Of a stretch of DNA of 64,000 nt, positions 29,024 to 38,380 are shown in pieces. Position numbers and translations under genes: made by a program. Origin of the DNA: Candidatus Liberibacter americanus str. Sao Paulo (GTDB taxonomy: Bacteria > Pseudomonadota > Alphaproteobacteria > Rhizobiales > Rhizobiaceae). Each line of letters opens with the position of its first letter. Within the stretch, counting starts at the first letter, position 1. The notes under the pieces were generated by a model. The model saw only the letters and a list, made by a program, of their open reading frames with translations. It ran no database searches and had not been told where the DNA came from. The stretch covers positions 186,001-250,000 of the forward strand of contig NC_022793.1 of NCBI RefSeq assembly GCF_000496595.1. Reading direction: 5' to 3'.

Positions 29024-29455
29024 ATGGATGATGATTCTACTGTTGATGGTTCTGAGAAGCTTCTCGAAATGACTGTTGATATAGTTTCTGCGTATATGGG
29101 GAACCATGTTGTTCCAATTACTGAAATTGGAAGTTTGATTTCAGATGTTTATTCTGTTCTTAGAGATACATCTTCGCAAGGATTTTGCAATGAACTTGTT
29201 GTGACTGAAAAACCTAAGCCGGCAGTGCCAATACGCAAATCTATAGAAGATGGTCGTTTATATTGTCTTGAGGATGGTATGAAGTTTAAGTCTTTGAAAC
29301 GTCATTTAATGACACATCATAATATGACTCCTGAGGAGTATCGTATCAAATGGAATTTGGCAAGTGACTACCCTATGGTTTCTCGTGATTATGCTAATGC
29401 CCGCTCTAAATTGGCTAAAAATATGGGTTTGGGGCGTGGTCGTAGGAAACGTTAG
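29024..29455 (+). CDS. mucR: Ros/MucR family transcriptional regulator
   Basis: 143 residues, typical length. The N-terminal half is the oligomerisation region (LEMTVDIVSAYMGNHVV, then LISDVYSVL). The C-terminal half is the prokaryotic zinc-finger DNA-binding domain: YCLEDGMKFKSLKRHLMTHHNMTPEEYR ... WNLASDYPMVSRDYANARSKLAKNMGLG, ending in basic GRGRRKR. The second Cys of the Ros finger is Asp here (CxxD), a variant common in MucR-like proteins. MucR controls exopolysaccharide, motility and cell-cycle genes in rhizobia and Brucella. It converges with dapE. Confidence 0.94.
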   Translation: MDDDSTVDGSEKLLEMTVDIVSAYMGNHVVPITEIGSLISDVYSVLRDTSSQGFCNELVVTEKPKPAVPIRKSIEDGRLYCLEDGMKFKSLKRHLMTHHNMTPEEYRIKWNLASDYPMVSRDYANARSKLAKNMGLGRGRRKR

Positions 29456-29559
29456 ATTATTATAAATTATAATTACATGTTAGATATTATTTTTGTTGTG
29501 TGATAAATAATTTTTATTCCATATTATTTTACGAGTTATGTTTTTTTAATATGAATATA

Positions 29560-30756
29560 TTAGGAAGTTTTTATTTGTTTGTTTGCTGCAAACCATTTGT
29601 GAAGAAAATCTTCATATATGCACGTTAAAATATCCAAATCTGCGATAGGTACGTTTTCATCTATTTCGTGTATTGTTTTTGATACTAATCCGAATTCTAT
29701 AACTGGACAATAGTCTTTTATGAAACGCGCGTCAGAAGATCCTCCGTTAGTTGATAGCTGTGGATTTTGTCCTGTTATATTATTTATGCTTTTAGCTAAT
29801 AAATCTGATAGTTTTTTATTCTGTGTCAAAAAAGCTTGGGCTGAATTATCGATAAATTGCAAATTATATGATAATCCTGATGTATACTGGTCGTTACCTT
29901 GTATGGCTTTTTTAAGACGTTTGCTTACTTCTTCTTTTAATGTTTGTTCATTCCATATATTATTGAAACGTATATTAAAAGATATTTTTACTTCTGCTGG
30001 TATAACGTTTAACACGGGATTGCCCACGTCTATAGTTGTTATTTCAAGGTTTGTTGGAGGAAAATAGTCGTTTCCGCTATCAAAATCTACTCTTTTTAAT
30101 TGTTCTAATAATGGTATAAGTCCTTTTATAGGATTATTAGCTTTGTGTTGATAGGCGACGTGTCCTTGTTTTCCATTAATAACTATATTGCCTGATAAAC
30201 TTCCTCTACGACCAATTTTTATTGTGTCTCCAATTATATTGCTACAAGTTGGCTCCCCAAGTATGCAAGCATCCCAATTTTGGTTTTTTTTATCTGCCCA
30301 AGAAAGCATCTTTTTTGTTCCGTTTATTGCCGATCCTTCTTCGTCTCCTGTAATTAAGAGAGATATTGATCCGAAATTATCACATTTTGAAATAAAACGA
30401 GAAATAGCAGCTATAAAGCAAGATATGTTCCCCTTCATATCAACAGCTCCACGTCCATATAATCTGCCATCTGATATAGTAGCTGAAAATGGAGGATATT
30501 TCCATTTGCTTAATATTCCGGGTGGAACCACATCAACATGTCCAGCAAACATTAAATGGGGTTTGTTTATTCCAAATCTAGCATATAGATTATTAACAGC
30601 ATATGTTTTTTCTGTTTGAAAAACTTTTTTTTCTACAGAAAAACCAAGAGGTTTTAAAATATTGATTAATACAGACATTGCTCCGTCGTCTTTAGGAGTA
30701 ACCGACGCGCAGTTTATTAATTTAATAAGGTTTTGTATATAATCATTATAAAGCAT
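29560..30756 (-). CDS. dapE: Succinyl-diaminopimelate desuccinylase
   Basis: 398 residues, a di-zinc M20 peptidase-fold enzyme that makes LL-diaminopimelate for lysine and peptidoglycan. Metal ligands and catalytic residues are visible: AGHVDVVP (His, Asp), GRGAVDMKG (bridging Asp), GDEEGSAINGT (catalytic Glu and metal Glu), LGEPT (Glu) and SKTIHEIDE near the C-terminus (His). The dimerisation lid lies at about 185-300. It is 24 bp downstream of dapD, so dapD-dapE form an operon. Confidence 0.95.
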   Translation of the reverse strand: MLYNDYIQNLIKLINCASVTPKDDGAMSVLINILKPLGFSVEKKVFQTEKTYAVNNLYARFGINKPHLMFAGHVDVVPPGILSKWKYPPFSATISDGRLYGRGAVDMKGNISCFIAAISRFISKCDNFGSISLLITGDEEGSAINGTKKMLSWADKKNQNWDACILGEPTCSNIIGDTIKIGRRGSLSGNIVINGKQGHVAYQHKANNPIKGLIPLLEQLKRVDFDSGNDYFPPTNLEITTIDVGNPVLNVIPAEVKISFNIRFNNIWNEQTLKEEVSKRLKKAIQGNDQYTSGLSYNLQFIDNSAQAFLTQNKKLSDLLAKSINNITGQNPQLSTNGGSSDARFIKDYCPVIEFGLVSKTIHEIDENVPIADLDILTCIYEDFLHKWFAANKQIKTS

Positions 30757-30780
30757 TTAAATTTATCTTCAGTTAAACTA

Positions 30781-31641
30781 TTAGTTGTCACGTAATAATG
30801 CATTTATGCTGGTTTTTGAACGTGTTTTATTGTCTACTTTTTTGATTATTACTGCACAGTAAAGGCTTGGAATGATTATGTCATTTTTTGAATTTTTGCT
30901 AGGATAACTTCCAGGTACTACTACGGAGTAGGGAGGCACTTCTCCATAAGTTACATTGCCTGTATCTCTATCTATAATTTTAGTAGATTTTCCAATAAAA
31001 ACTCCCATTCCTATGACAGAACCTGTGCGAATTATGCATCCTTCAACAATTTCGGAACGAGCCCCAATAAAACAATTATCTTCTATGATTGTTGGAGATG
31101 CCTGCATTGGTTCAAGCACTCCACCAATTCCTACCCCACCAGAAATATGAACATTTCGCCCGATTTGAGCACATGATCCAATTGTTGCCCATGTATCTAT
31201 CATGGTGCCTTCGCCAATGTAAGCGCCAACATTTATAAAAGATGGCATTAAAACAGTTTTAGGTGCTATATATGCTGAGTGACGAACAATAGCTCCTGGA
31301 ACCGCTCTAAAGTTGTTCTGTTTAAATTCTTCAGATGTCCATTCATTAAATTTTGCAGGAACTTTATCCCACCACATTGAGTATCCATTGCCGCCTGTAA
31401 TAATTTGTGATTGATTAATTTTAAACGATAATAGAATAGCTTTTTTTATCCATTGATTCGTTTTCCAATTATTGTTTTCATCGCATGATATAATTCTTAT
31501 GACGCCTTTATCTAGAAGGTTTAATGTAGACAGGACTGCTTCTTCTACTTTATGTCTTTCAGAGTTATCTATAGAATCAAACTTGTCAAAAAAATCATTG
31601 ATAATTTTTTCTAGGTTTGCTATGCAGTTCTTTCCGCTCAT
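30781..31641 (-). CDS. dapD: Tetrahydrodipicolinate N-succinyltransferase
   Basis: 286 residues. It transfers succinyl from succinyl-CoA to tetrahydrodipicolinate, two steps before DapE. An N-terminal helical domain (1-~100) is followed by a left-handed beta helix of hexapeptide repeats (about 105-250) with family signatures [67 protein letters not shown] in broken form along the domain, and VVPGSYPSK near the end. Its start lies 51 bp from the HIT gene stop. Confidence 0.95.
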   Translation of the reverse strand: MSGKNCIANLEKIINDFFDKFDSIDNSERHKVEEAVLSTLNLLDKGVIRIISCDENNNWKTNQWIKKAILLSFKINQSQIITGGNGYSMWWDKVPAKFNEWTSEEFKQNNFRAVPGAIVRHSAYIAPKTVLMPSFINVGAYIGEGTMIDTWATIGSCAQIGRNVHISGGVGIGGVLEPMQASPTIIEDNCFIGARSEIVEGCIIRTGSVIGMGVFIGKSTKIIDRDTGNVTYGEVPPYSVVVPGSYPSKNSKNDIIIPSLYCAVIIKKVDNKTRSKTSINALLRDN

Positions 31642-31692
31642 AAAAATTTCCCCTTGGTGTGCCTAGAGTAGATATTGTGTTTGTTTTTTAAT

Positions 31693-32142
31693 TTATACAA
31701 TATTTGATTTTTGATTTGTCGATAGTTCATTGCGGATCATTTTAGCATTAATCTCTAGCTTTTCTATAGATACTATTTTCTTTGGGGAGGTTGAATTTTC
31801 TTCTCCATTTTTGCAGGGAATAATATGAAAATGTAAATGTGGTATAGTTTGGCCTGCGGCATAGCCGTTTAATTGCATAATTTTAATTCCATCAGCCTGA
31901 AAGGCTTTTTTGCATGCTAATGCAATTTTTTGACAAACAATCATTATTTGATTTAGGTATTCTTTTGGAACATCAAAAATATCTTTTGTGGCACATTTTG
32001 GAATAACCAATACATGCCCTGGACATTCAGGCATAATATCCATTATAGCAATTGACATCTTATCTTCGTATACATAGCTTGCATTTAATTCTTTACGTAT
32101 GATTTTCATAAATGTGTTTTGATTGTCATACTTTTCAGACAT
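31693..32142 (-). CDS. HIT family nucleotide-binding protein
   Basis: 149 residues. The histidine triad HLHFHIIP is intact, with the upstream MDIMPECPGHVLVIPKC block of the family. These proteins hydrolyse adenylated or AMP-linked substrates such as AMP-lysine or dinucleoside polyphosphates. It is upstream of dapD on the same strand and divergent from rpsB. The true substrate cannot be told from sequence. Confidence 0.9.
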   Translation of the reverse strand: MSEKYDNQNTFMKIIRKELNASYVYEDKMSIAIMDIMPECPGHVLVIPKCATKDIFDVPKEYLNQIMIVCQKIALACKKAFQADGIKIMQLNGYAAGQTIPHLHFHIIPCKNGEENSTSPKKIVSIEKLEINAKMIRNELSTNQKSNIV

Positions 32143-32512
32143 TTATAAATTCCTTTTTAAGCTGCATTCATTTATATGAAATCTGATGATTTTTTTCGTG
32201 AAGATTACATTCATGAGATGATAACATTTGATTTTATTTTTGCAATGACTGTTGGGGGGATGTTTTTCAGAATTATTATAAATAGTTATAATAAATTGAC
32301 TTTTGTTTAAGTAATTTATTGAGAATTTTTGGTGATTGGCTTGATTTTATTGCAAGTCAAGTGTATCTCATATACTTATATTTCGCACGCAAGTTTATGG
32401 AGGGATCAAATCTGATATTTGATTTGATTTCTTTTCCGGTGGCGCTTTGTTTTTGCATTGTTGCTAACGTCTTGCGGAGGATAAACCGGATTTACAAGGA
32501 TTTTTTTAAGTT
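32143..32512 (+). promoter_or_regulatory. rpsB leader region
   Basis: 370 bp between the HIT start and rpsB. The last ~90 bp (about 32430-32512) are visibly less AT-rich than surrounding intergenic DNA (CCGGTGGCGC, CGTCTTGCGGAGG, AAACCGG). This suggests a constrained transcribed leader, possibly an S2 autoregulatory site as in other proteobacteria. The likely Shine-Dalgarno AAGGA lies 12 bases before the ATG, a long spacing. A 72-codon open frame from 32319 crosses into rpsB and is not considered a gene. Confidence 0.35.
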
Positions 32513-33280
32513 ATGGCACTTCCAGAATTTACAATGAAACAGCTCTTAGAGAGCGGTATTCAGTTTGGTCATAGAAAGTTTTTATGGAACCCAAAGATGA
32601 AGCCTTACATTTTTGGCGAGCGTAGCAAGATACATATAATAGATCTTTCACAGACCGTTCCTATGTTGAATAGAGCTTTACAAGCAGTCTCAGATACTGT
32701 TTCTCGAGGGGGGAGGGTTTTGTTCGTAGGCACTAAGCCTCAGGCCTCTGATTTGATAATGAAATCTGCCAAGCGTTCTGCTCAATATTATATTAATTCC
32801 AAGTGGCTTGGCGGTATGATGACTAATTGGAAGACGGTTTCTAATTCTATTCAGAGATTACGAGATCTAGATAAAACTATAAAAAATGATATCCATGTCT
32901 TTACTAAGAAAGAGCGTTTAAATATTGAACGTAAACGTGATAAACTTGAAAGAGCATTGGGTGGTATTCGTGATATGGGCGGATTGCCTGATCTGATGTT
33001 TATCGTTGATACGAATCGAGAAAAACTTGCTATTGAAGAAGCTCGTCGCTTGAAGATACCTATAGTTGCTGTGGTTGATACTAATAGTAACCCAGATTTT
33101 ATAGATTATATTATCCCAGGTAATGATGATTCTTCTAGATCTATTGCGTTATTTTGTGATCTTATTGCTTCTGCGGCTATTGATGGTATTGCTAGACAAC
33201 AAAGTGCCCTTGGTGGAGGAATGGATTTGCCGGCAGATTTGATTGTTGAGGATGAACCAAAAAGTGTTGTTGCTGAATAA
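32513..33280 (+). CDS. rpsB: 30S ribosomal protein S2
   Basis: 255 residues, normal length. It opens [29 protein letters not shown], the alphaproteobacterial S2 start, and contains [49 protein letters not shown] and [19 protein letters not shown]. It heads the conserved rpsB-tsf-pyrH-frr-uppS-cdsA-rseP-bamA-lpxD-fabZ run of Rhizobiales. Confidence 0.97.
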   Translation: MALPEFTMKQLLESGIQFGHRKFLWNPKMKPYIFGERSKIHIIDLSQTVPMLNRALQAVSDTVSRGGRVLFVGTKPQASDLIMKSAKRSAQYYINSKWLGGMMTNWKTVSNSIQRLRDLDKTIKNDIHVFTKKERLNIERKRDKLERALGGIRDMGGLPDLMFIVDTNREKLAIEEARRLKIPIVAVVDTNSNPDFIDYIIPGNDDSSRSIALFCDLIASAAIDGIARQQSALGGGMDLPADLIVEDEPKSVVAE

Positions 33281-33322
33281 AAGTTGGCTTCTATAAGTTT
33301 TTATGAAGGGGAATTTTTTTTT

Positions 33323-34192
33323 ATGAGTGGAATATCTGCTATTAGAGTAAAAGAGTTACGTGATAGAACTGGCGCAGGTGTTATGGATTGTAAAAATGCT
33401 TTATCTGAGTCCAATAATGATTTAGATAAGGCTGCTGAGATTCTAGAAATAAAAGGAAAGTTAAAAGCGGCTGCTCGTTCTGGTAAGGATGTTTCTGATG
33501 GATTGATAGGGATATCCCATAGTGGCTATGAAAAAGCTGCTATTATAGAAGTTAATGTTGAAACTGAGAGCGTTGCACTTAGTGCTGAATTTCAAAATGT
33601 TGTTTATAAAATTGCTGATGTTGCGCTTTCCACTGATGGTACTGCAGAGAGTATATCATTGGCTCAATGCGATGATGGTATCAATGTAGAAGACAAAATT
33701 AAAAATTGTATATCGATTGTAGGTGAAAATATTAAATTAGGTAGGACGGGGATTTTGTCTGTTTCAGAGGGGGTTGTTTCTTCATATGTTCATTCTGCTG
33801 TTGCAAAGTCTTTGGGTAAAATAGGTGTGATAGTTGCACTGCGGTCTTCTGGAGATAAAGAAAAACTTTCTTTTATTGGAGAACAGATTGCAATGCATGT
33901 AGCAGCTTCTTCTCCTTTGGTAATTTCTGTTGAAAAGCTTGATCCTTCGATTGTTGCAAAAAGAAGGGCATATTATATGGAAGAAATTCGCGATTCTGAC
34001 AAGTCATCTGATGTTATTGAAAAAATAGTAAATGGAAAGATGCAAAAGTTTTTTAAAGAAGTTGTGCTATTATCTCAGGATTTTGTTGTTGATCCGTCTA
34101 AGACTATATCTGTTTTTTTAAAAGAATCTGAAAAAGTTGTTGGTGCGCAGATTGAATTAGTTGATATGATACATTTTGTTTTAGGGAGCTAG
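33323..34192 (+). CDS. tsf: Elongation factor Ts
   Basis: 289 residues from the ATG at 33323, where the family start MSGISAIRVKELRDRTGAG begins and GAAGGGGAA lies about ten bases upstream; the in-frame extension to 33284 is not supported. EF-Ts recycles EF-Tu. The UBA-like N-domain (TGAGVMDCKNALSE) is followed by the core and coiled-coil regions. The segment VNVETESVALSAEFQ corresponds to the usual VNSETDFVARNEEF block but has changed at several normally fixed positions (D to E, F to S, N to S), so the core looks somewhat divergent. Confidence 0.94.
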   Translation: MSGISAIRVKELRDRTGAGVMDCKNALSESNNDLDKAAEILEIKGKLKAAARSGKDVSDGLIGISHSGYEKAAIIEVNVETESVALSAEFQNVVYKIADVALSTDGTAESISLAQCDDGINVEDKIKNCISIVGENIKLGRTGILSVSEGVVSSYVHSAVAKSLGKIGVIVALRSSGDKEKLSFIGEQIAMHVAASSPLVISVEKLDPSIVAKRRAYYMEEIRDSDKSSDVIEKIVNGKMQKFFKEVVLLSQDFVVDPSKTISVFLKESEKVVGAQIELVDMIHFVLGS

Positions 34193-34312
34193 ATAAACCT
34201 ATATAGTGTGGAAAGTTTTTGCTTACTATATTAATAGCGGTATTATTCTTTTAAAATTATATACGATTTTGCCTATGTATTTTTGTTTAAAAAATTAGTT
34301 AGAGATAGATAG

Positions 34313-35038
34313 TTGTCTGGTTTTAAATATAAACGTATTCTTTTAAAAGTTTCGGGGGAATCTCTTGCTGGTGGTTCATCATTTAGAATTGACTTAAAAG
34401 CAGTTGATAGAATATGTGCTGATATAGCTGAGGTCCATTCAAAGGGAGTTGAAATTGGTATTGTTATAGGCGGAGGGAATATATTTAGAGGATCGAAAGT
34501 TGTTGATGAATCTCTATCAATTGAACGTCCTACTGCTGATAATATTGGTATGTTATCTACTGTTATTAACTCTTTGGTTTTATGCTCTGCTTTGCGGAAA
34601 ATTAATATTCCAACTAAGGTTTTGTCATCAATTTTTATGCCACAGATTTGTGAAGTTTTTTCATATCAGGCAGCGTTGTCATATATTGCGCAGGGTTGTG
34701 TTGTTGTTTTTTCAGGAGGAACTGGTAACTCTTTGCTTACTACTGATTCTGCGGCATCACTGCGTGCGATTGAGATAAAAGCTGATGTCATTTTAAAAGG
34801 AACTCAAGTTGATGGGGTTTATTCTAGCGATCCAATAAAAGATGATTCTGCTTTGAGGTTTGATAACTTGACTTATAATCAGGTTATAGAAAAAGAATTG
34901 AAGATTATGGACGCGACTTCTATAGTTATAGCGAGGGATAGCAATATACCTATAATTGTGTTTTCTATCCATTCTTCAGGGGGGATTTTAGGAGCTTTAT
35001 CAGGATTATCAGGCAGTACTATTATATCTGGAGAATGA
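34313..35038 (+). CDS. pyrH: UMP kinase
   Basis: 241 residues. It phosphorylates UMP to UDP. The start is TTG at 34313; the family N-terminus KYKRILLKVSGESLAGG follows immediately. Other motifs: GIVIGGGNIFRG, ERPTADNIGMLSTVINSLVL, VVVFSGGTGNSLLTTDSAASLRAIEIKADVILKGTQVDGVYSSDP in the nucleotide-binding core. UTP and GTP usually regulate this hexamer. It lies 120 bp after tsf and 44 bp before frr. Confidence 0.96.
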   Translation: MSGFKYKRILLKVSGESLAGGSSFRIDLKAVDRICADIAEVHSKGVEIGIVIGGGNIFRGSKVVDESLSIERPTADNIGMLSTVINSLVLCSALRKINIPTKVLSSIFMPQICEVFSYQAALSYIAQGCVVVFSGGTGNSLLTTDSAASLRAIEIKADVILKGTQVDGVYSSDPIKDDSALRFDNLTYNQVIEKELKIMDATSIVIARDSNIPIIVFSIHSSGGILGALSGLSGSTIISGE

Positions 35039-35082
35039 TTTGAGGTAAAAGCAGATGCTTTTTAGAAAGGTGGAAATAGATT

Positions 35083-35643
35083 ATGAATCAAGTAATTGAT
35101 TTAAAAAGTATCAAAATGAGGATGGATGATGCTATATCTTTTTTGAAAAAGGATATGATGTCTTTGCGCACAGGTAGGGTTTCTGCATCTATGCTTGATC
35201 CAGTTAAGGTTGAATCCTATGGATCGCGTGTTCATTTGAATCAGGTTGCTAATGTTAGTGTAGTTGATCCTCGTATGCTTTCCGTGTCTGTTTGGGACAA
35301 GTCAATGGTTCAAGCGGTGGAGCGTGCTATTCATGAGTCTAATCTTGGGCTTAACCCTATCGTTGAGGGTCAATTGTTGCGCATCCCCGTTCCTGAAACT
35401 ACTGAAGAAAGGCGTATTTCTCTAGTGAAGATTGCTCAAAGTTATGCGGAAAAAGGCAAGATTTCAGTTCGAAATATTCGGCGTGATGGCATGGACAATA
35501 TAAAAAAATTTAAGAAGGATGGAATAATTAGCGAGGACGAAGGAGAGTCTTTGGTAAATGGTATCCAGAAGATAACAGATGATGCGGTCAAATCTATTGA
35601 TTATTTCTTTGAGGAAAAAAAGAAAGAGATTATGCATTTTTAA
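35083..35643 (+). CDS. frr: Ribosome recycling factor
   Basis: 186 residues, standard length. RRF and EF-G split terminated ribosomes. Conserved sequence includes LRTGRVSASMLDPVKVESYGS, LSVSVWDKSMVQAVERAI, LGLNPIVEGQLLRIPVPETTEERR and SVRNIRRDGMDNIKK. AGAAAGGTGG lies upstream of the ATG. It is followed by uppS after 42 bp. Confidence 0.97.
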   Translation: MNQVIDLKSIKMRMDDAISFLKKDMMSLRTGRVSASMLDPVKVESYGSRVHLNQVANVSVVDPRMLSVSVWDKSMVQAVERAIHESNLGLNPIVEGQLLRIPVPETTEERRISLVKIAQSYAEKGKISVRNIRRDGMDNIKKFKKDGIISEDEGESLVNGIQKITDDAVKSIDYFFEEKKKEIMHF

Positions 35644-35685
35644 TTTTCATTTAAACATCGTAATTTGGTTTGGTGCTCATCATTT

Positions 35686-36417
35686 ATGACGTCATTATTA
35701 GTTCCTGAGCATGTTGGGATTATTATGGATGGTAATGGCCGCTGGGCTTCTGCTAGGGGATTACCGCGTTATGTTGGCCATCACAAGGGTGTAGAGGTTG
35801 TAAGTGAGGTTGTTATTGCTGCTACTGAGCTCAGTATAAAATATCTTACTATTTTTGCTTTTTCATCTGATAATTGGTGTAGGCCTAAATCTGAAATATC
35901 AGAGCTTATAAAAATAATCAGAAGATTTGTTGAAAAAGGTTTCGAAGTCTTTAAAAAAAATAATGTACAAGTTCGCATTATAGGAAATCGTAGTGGACTA
36001 AATAGTGATATTTTGATGCTGTTGAAAGAGGTTGAGGAAAAGACAAGTTTTAATACGGGCTTAAAGCTATTGATAGCATTTAATTATAGTTCTCGCAATG
36101 AAATTGCTCGTGCAATAAAAGGGATTGCTAAAGATATAGAATCTGGACTTGTATGTTCAAGTGATATAGATACATCTTTTATCGATAAATATTTGGATAC
36201 AGCTAATATTCCGGATCCGGATCTTATAATTCGTACCGGTGGCGAGAGGCGGTTATCTGATTTTTTGCTTTGGCAATCTGCTTATTCTGAATTTGTTTTC
36301 ATTCCAGATTATTGGCCTGATTTTTCAAAGAAATTGTTTTTTTATGCTGTAGAACAATATTCCCTTCGTGATAGAAGATTTGGTGGATTGTCCAAAAGAG
36401 AAATGAGCGTTGTTTAG
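35686..36417 (+). CDS. uppS: Undecaprenyl diphosphate synthase
   Basis: 243 residues from the ATG at 35686; a TTG in frame at 35665 would add seven residues. It makes the C55 lipid carrier for cell-wall synthesis. Motifs: HVGIIMDGNGRWASARGLPRYVGHHKG (catalytic Asp and substrate loop), FAFSSDNWCRP, FNYSSRNEIA, DPDLIIRTGGERRLSDFLLWQSAYSEF. Its stop directly abuts the cdsA GTG, so the pair is translationally coupled. Confidence 0.95.
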   Translation: MTSLLVPEHVGIIMDGNGRWASARGLPRYVGHHKGVEVVSEVVIAATELSIKYLTIFAFSSDNWCRPKSEISELIKIIRRFVEKGFEVFKKNNVQVRIIGNRSGLNSDILMLLKEVEEKTSFNTGLKLLIAFNYSSRNEIARAIKGIAKDIESGLVCSSDIDTSFIDKYLDTANIPDPDLIIRTGGERRLSDFLLWQSAYSEFVFIPDYWPDFSKKLFFYAVEQYSLRDRRFGGLSKREMSVV

Positions 36418-37200
36418 GTGTATCGAGAATTGATATTAAGGATATTAACAAGTATTTTAGTTGCTTGTATTTTTTTGTCGGCGTTATGGATAGGAGGGAT
36501 ATGGTTTCGTATTTTGGCGATAATTATAGGTTTATCTGTTTATTGTGAATGGGTGAATATTACAAACTATTTTGCTGTCAATTTAGGAGAGAAGATTTTA
36601 GAGTTATTATTTTGCTGCCTTATATCATATATGATTATTATGGTTGAAATTAAATCTGCTGTATTTATATTGGTGTTGTATTCTTTAATAAGCGCGTTTA
36701 TTTCTATCGTGCGGGGTAGAGCTTTTTGGCATTCTTTGGGTGTTATCTATTCCGGATTACCGTCAGTTGCAATGGTATTTCTTCGTGGCGATGATTTTAA
36801 AGGTTTTATTGTCATGTTGTTTGTTTTATCTGTTGTATGGACTACTGACGTTTTTGCATATTTTATTGGGAAGCAAATAGGAGGGCCTAAAATGGCTCCG
36901 ATTATTTCTCCTGGAAAAACTTGGGCAGGATCTATCGGGGGTGCTGTTTGTGCTATTTGTATCGGTTGTGTCGTATTGTATTTTTTTCTCGGATATAAAT
37001 TACATTCATCAATAGTCCTTGCTGCGCTTATCACTGTATCTAGTCAATTAGGAGATTTGTTTGAATCTTTCGTCAAAAGATACTTTCGTGTGAAACAATC
37101 TGGTTGGGTGTTGCCAGGTCATGGTGGAATGATGGACAGATTTGATGGATTAATTTTTGCCTGTTCAACAATGATAATAGTTGCTTTGTTGTCAGTATAA
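36418..37200 (+). CDS. cdsA: Phosphatidate cytidylyltransferase
   Basis: 260 residues, seven to eight membrane helices. It makes CDP-diacylglycerol for phospholipid synthesis. The GTG start at 36418 immediately follows the uppS TAG. The C-terminal signature is present: SPGKTWAGSIGG, then SQLGDLFESFVKRYFRVKQSG and LPGHGGMMDRFDGL, which includes the metal-binding Asp residues. Confidence 0.95.
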   Translation: MYRELILRILTSILVACIFLSALWIGGIWFRILAIIIGLSVYCEWVNITNYFAVNLGEKILELLFCCLISYMIIMVEIKSAVFILVLYSLISAFISIVRGRAFWHSLGVIYSGLPSVAMVFLRGDDFKGFIVMLFVLSVVWTTDVFAYFIGKQIGGPKMAPIISPGKTWAGSIGGAVCAICIGCVVLYFFLGYKLHSSIVLAALITVSSQLGDLFESFVKRYFRVKQSGWVLPGHGGMMDRFDGLIFACSTMIIVALLSV

Positions 37201-37278
37201 ACCTAATTCATAAACAAATTGGTTTAGATAAATGAGTGTTGAATTTTTAGAATATAATTCTTAATTTATTGATTGGAT

Positions 37279-38352
37279 ATGGACAGGACAATGATTCCAG
37301 TTTTTTTAGAATATTTTTTTCCATATGTTTTAGCGATTTGTTTTATAATTACCGTTCATGAGTTTGGGCATTATATAGCAGCTCGTTTATGTGGCGTAAA
37401 GGTAAGGGTTTTCTCTATAGGTTTTGGACCTGAACTTTATGGGATTACATCTTCTTTAGGAACCCGTTGGAAGATTTCTCTTATACCTTTAGGTGGCTAT
37501 GTTAGTTTTGTTGAAAGCAAAGATGATAATCATTCTTTCAAGAACGTTAATGCATGGAAAAAGATGATGATATCTCTTGCTGGTCCGTTTGCAAATTGGA
37601 TTACAGCTATTTTGATTTTTATATTTATTGTATATAATAGTCCTATGCCTATGATTGATCCTGTTGTCTCAGATGTTATTTCTGGTAGCCCTGCTGATAT
37701 TGCCGGCATCAAATCTAAAGATCGTTTATTATCTATTGATGGATTAAAGATTTCAAATATAAGAGATGTTCATTCATATCTAAATACTAATCTTTCTAAA
37801 GAAATTAAAATTATTTTGTACCGTTCTAATGTGGGGGAAATTACTGTAAAAATCATACCGCAGACTAAATACATAGTTAATAATTTTGATATTAAAAATT
37901 CTGTTTTATCGATAGGAGTGAATTTTGATAGTAGTGTTATTCATTATCAATATAGATCAATTTCGGAATCAATTTTAAAAGGATTAAATTATTCGTTTGA
38001 TTTAATGCGAAGTAATGTTATCGCATTAAGGGATATTTTGCATGGTAAAGTTAAATCTAGTCAGATTATTGGTCCAATAGCTATTATTAAAATTGCTAAA
38101 AATGTTGCTTCTGAAGGATTTAAATCATATATTGATTTTGTAGCTGTTTTATCTTTATCTGTTTGTTTTTTTAATTTATTGCCTATTCCATTGCTTGATG
38201 GTTGGAATTGCTGGGTTTTCCTCTTGGAAATGATACGGGGAAAATCTATTGGAAAATTGGCAGAAATGATTATTATGATAATTGGGCTGTTTATAGTGAT
38301 AACGTCATTTGTATTAATTATTGGAAATGATATTTATAGATTAATTAGTTAG
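37279..38352 (+). CDS. rseP: RIP metalloprotease RseP (site-2 protease)
   Basis: 357 residues from the ATG at 37279; TTG at 37273 and ATG at 37291 are alternatives. This membrane zinc protease cleaves anti-sigma factors and signal peptide remnants. The zinc motif HEFGH is near residue 27-31 in the first membrane helix, a single PDZ domain spans about 125-200, and the C-terminal NLLPIPLLDGW carries the third ligand Asp. The family consensus there is LDGGH; here it reads LDGWN, so the second Gly and the following His are changed. bamA follows 28 bp downstream. Confidence 0.93.
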   Translation: MDRTMIPVFLEYFFPYVLAICFIITVHEFGHYIAARLCGVKVRVFSIGFGPELYGITSSLGTRWKISLIPLGGYVSFVESKDDNHSFKNVNAWKKMMISLAGPFANWITAILIFIFIVYNSPMPMIDPVVSDVISGSPADIAGIKSKDRLLSIDGLKISNIRDVHSYLNTNLSKEIKIILYRSNVGEITVKIIPQTKYIVNNFDIKNSVLSIGVNFDSSVIHYQYRSISESILKGLNYSFDLMRSNVIALRDILHGKVKSSQIIGPIAIIKIAKNVASEGFKSYIDFVAVLSLSVCFFNLLPIPLLDGWNCWVFLLEMIRGKSIGKLAEMIIMIIGLFIVITSFVLIIGNDIYRLIS

Positions 38353-38380
38353 TTTTTAAAAATGAATAATGGTTTTATAG

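Noticed and set aside
32319..32537. 72-codon open frame overlapping the rpsB start
   Set aside because: No family features or ribosome site, and it runs into the rpsB coding start in another frame; treated as leader.
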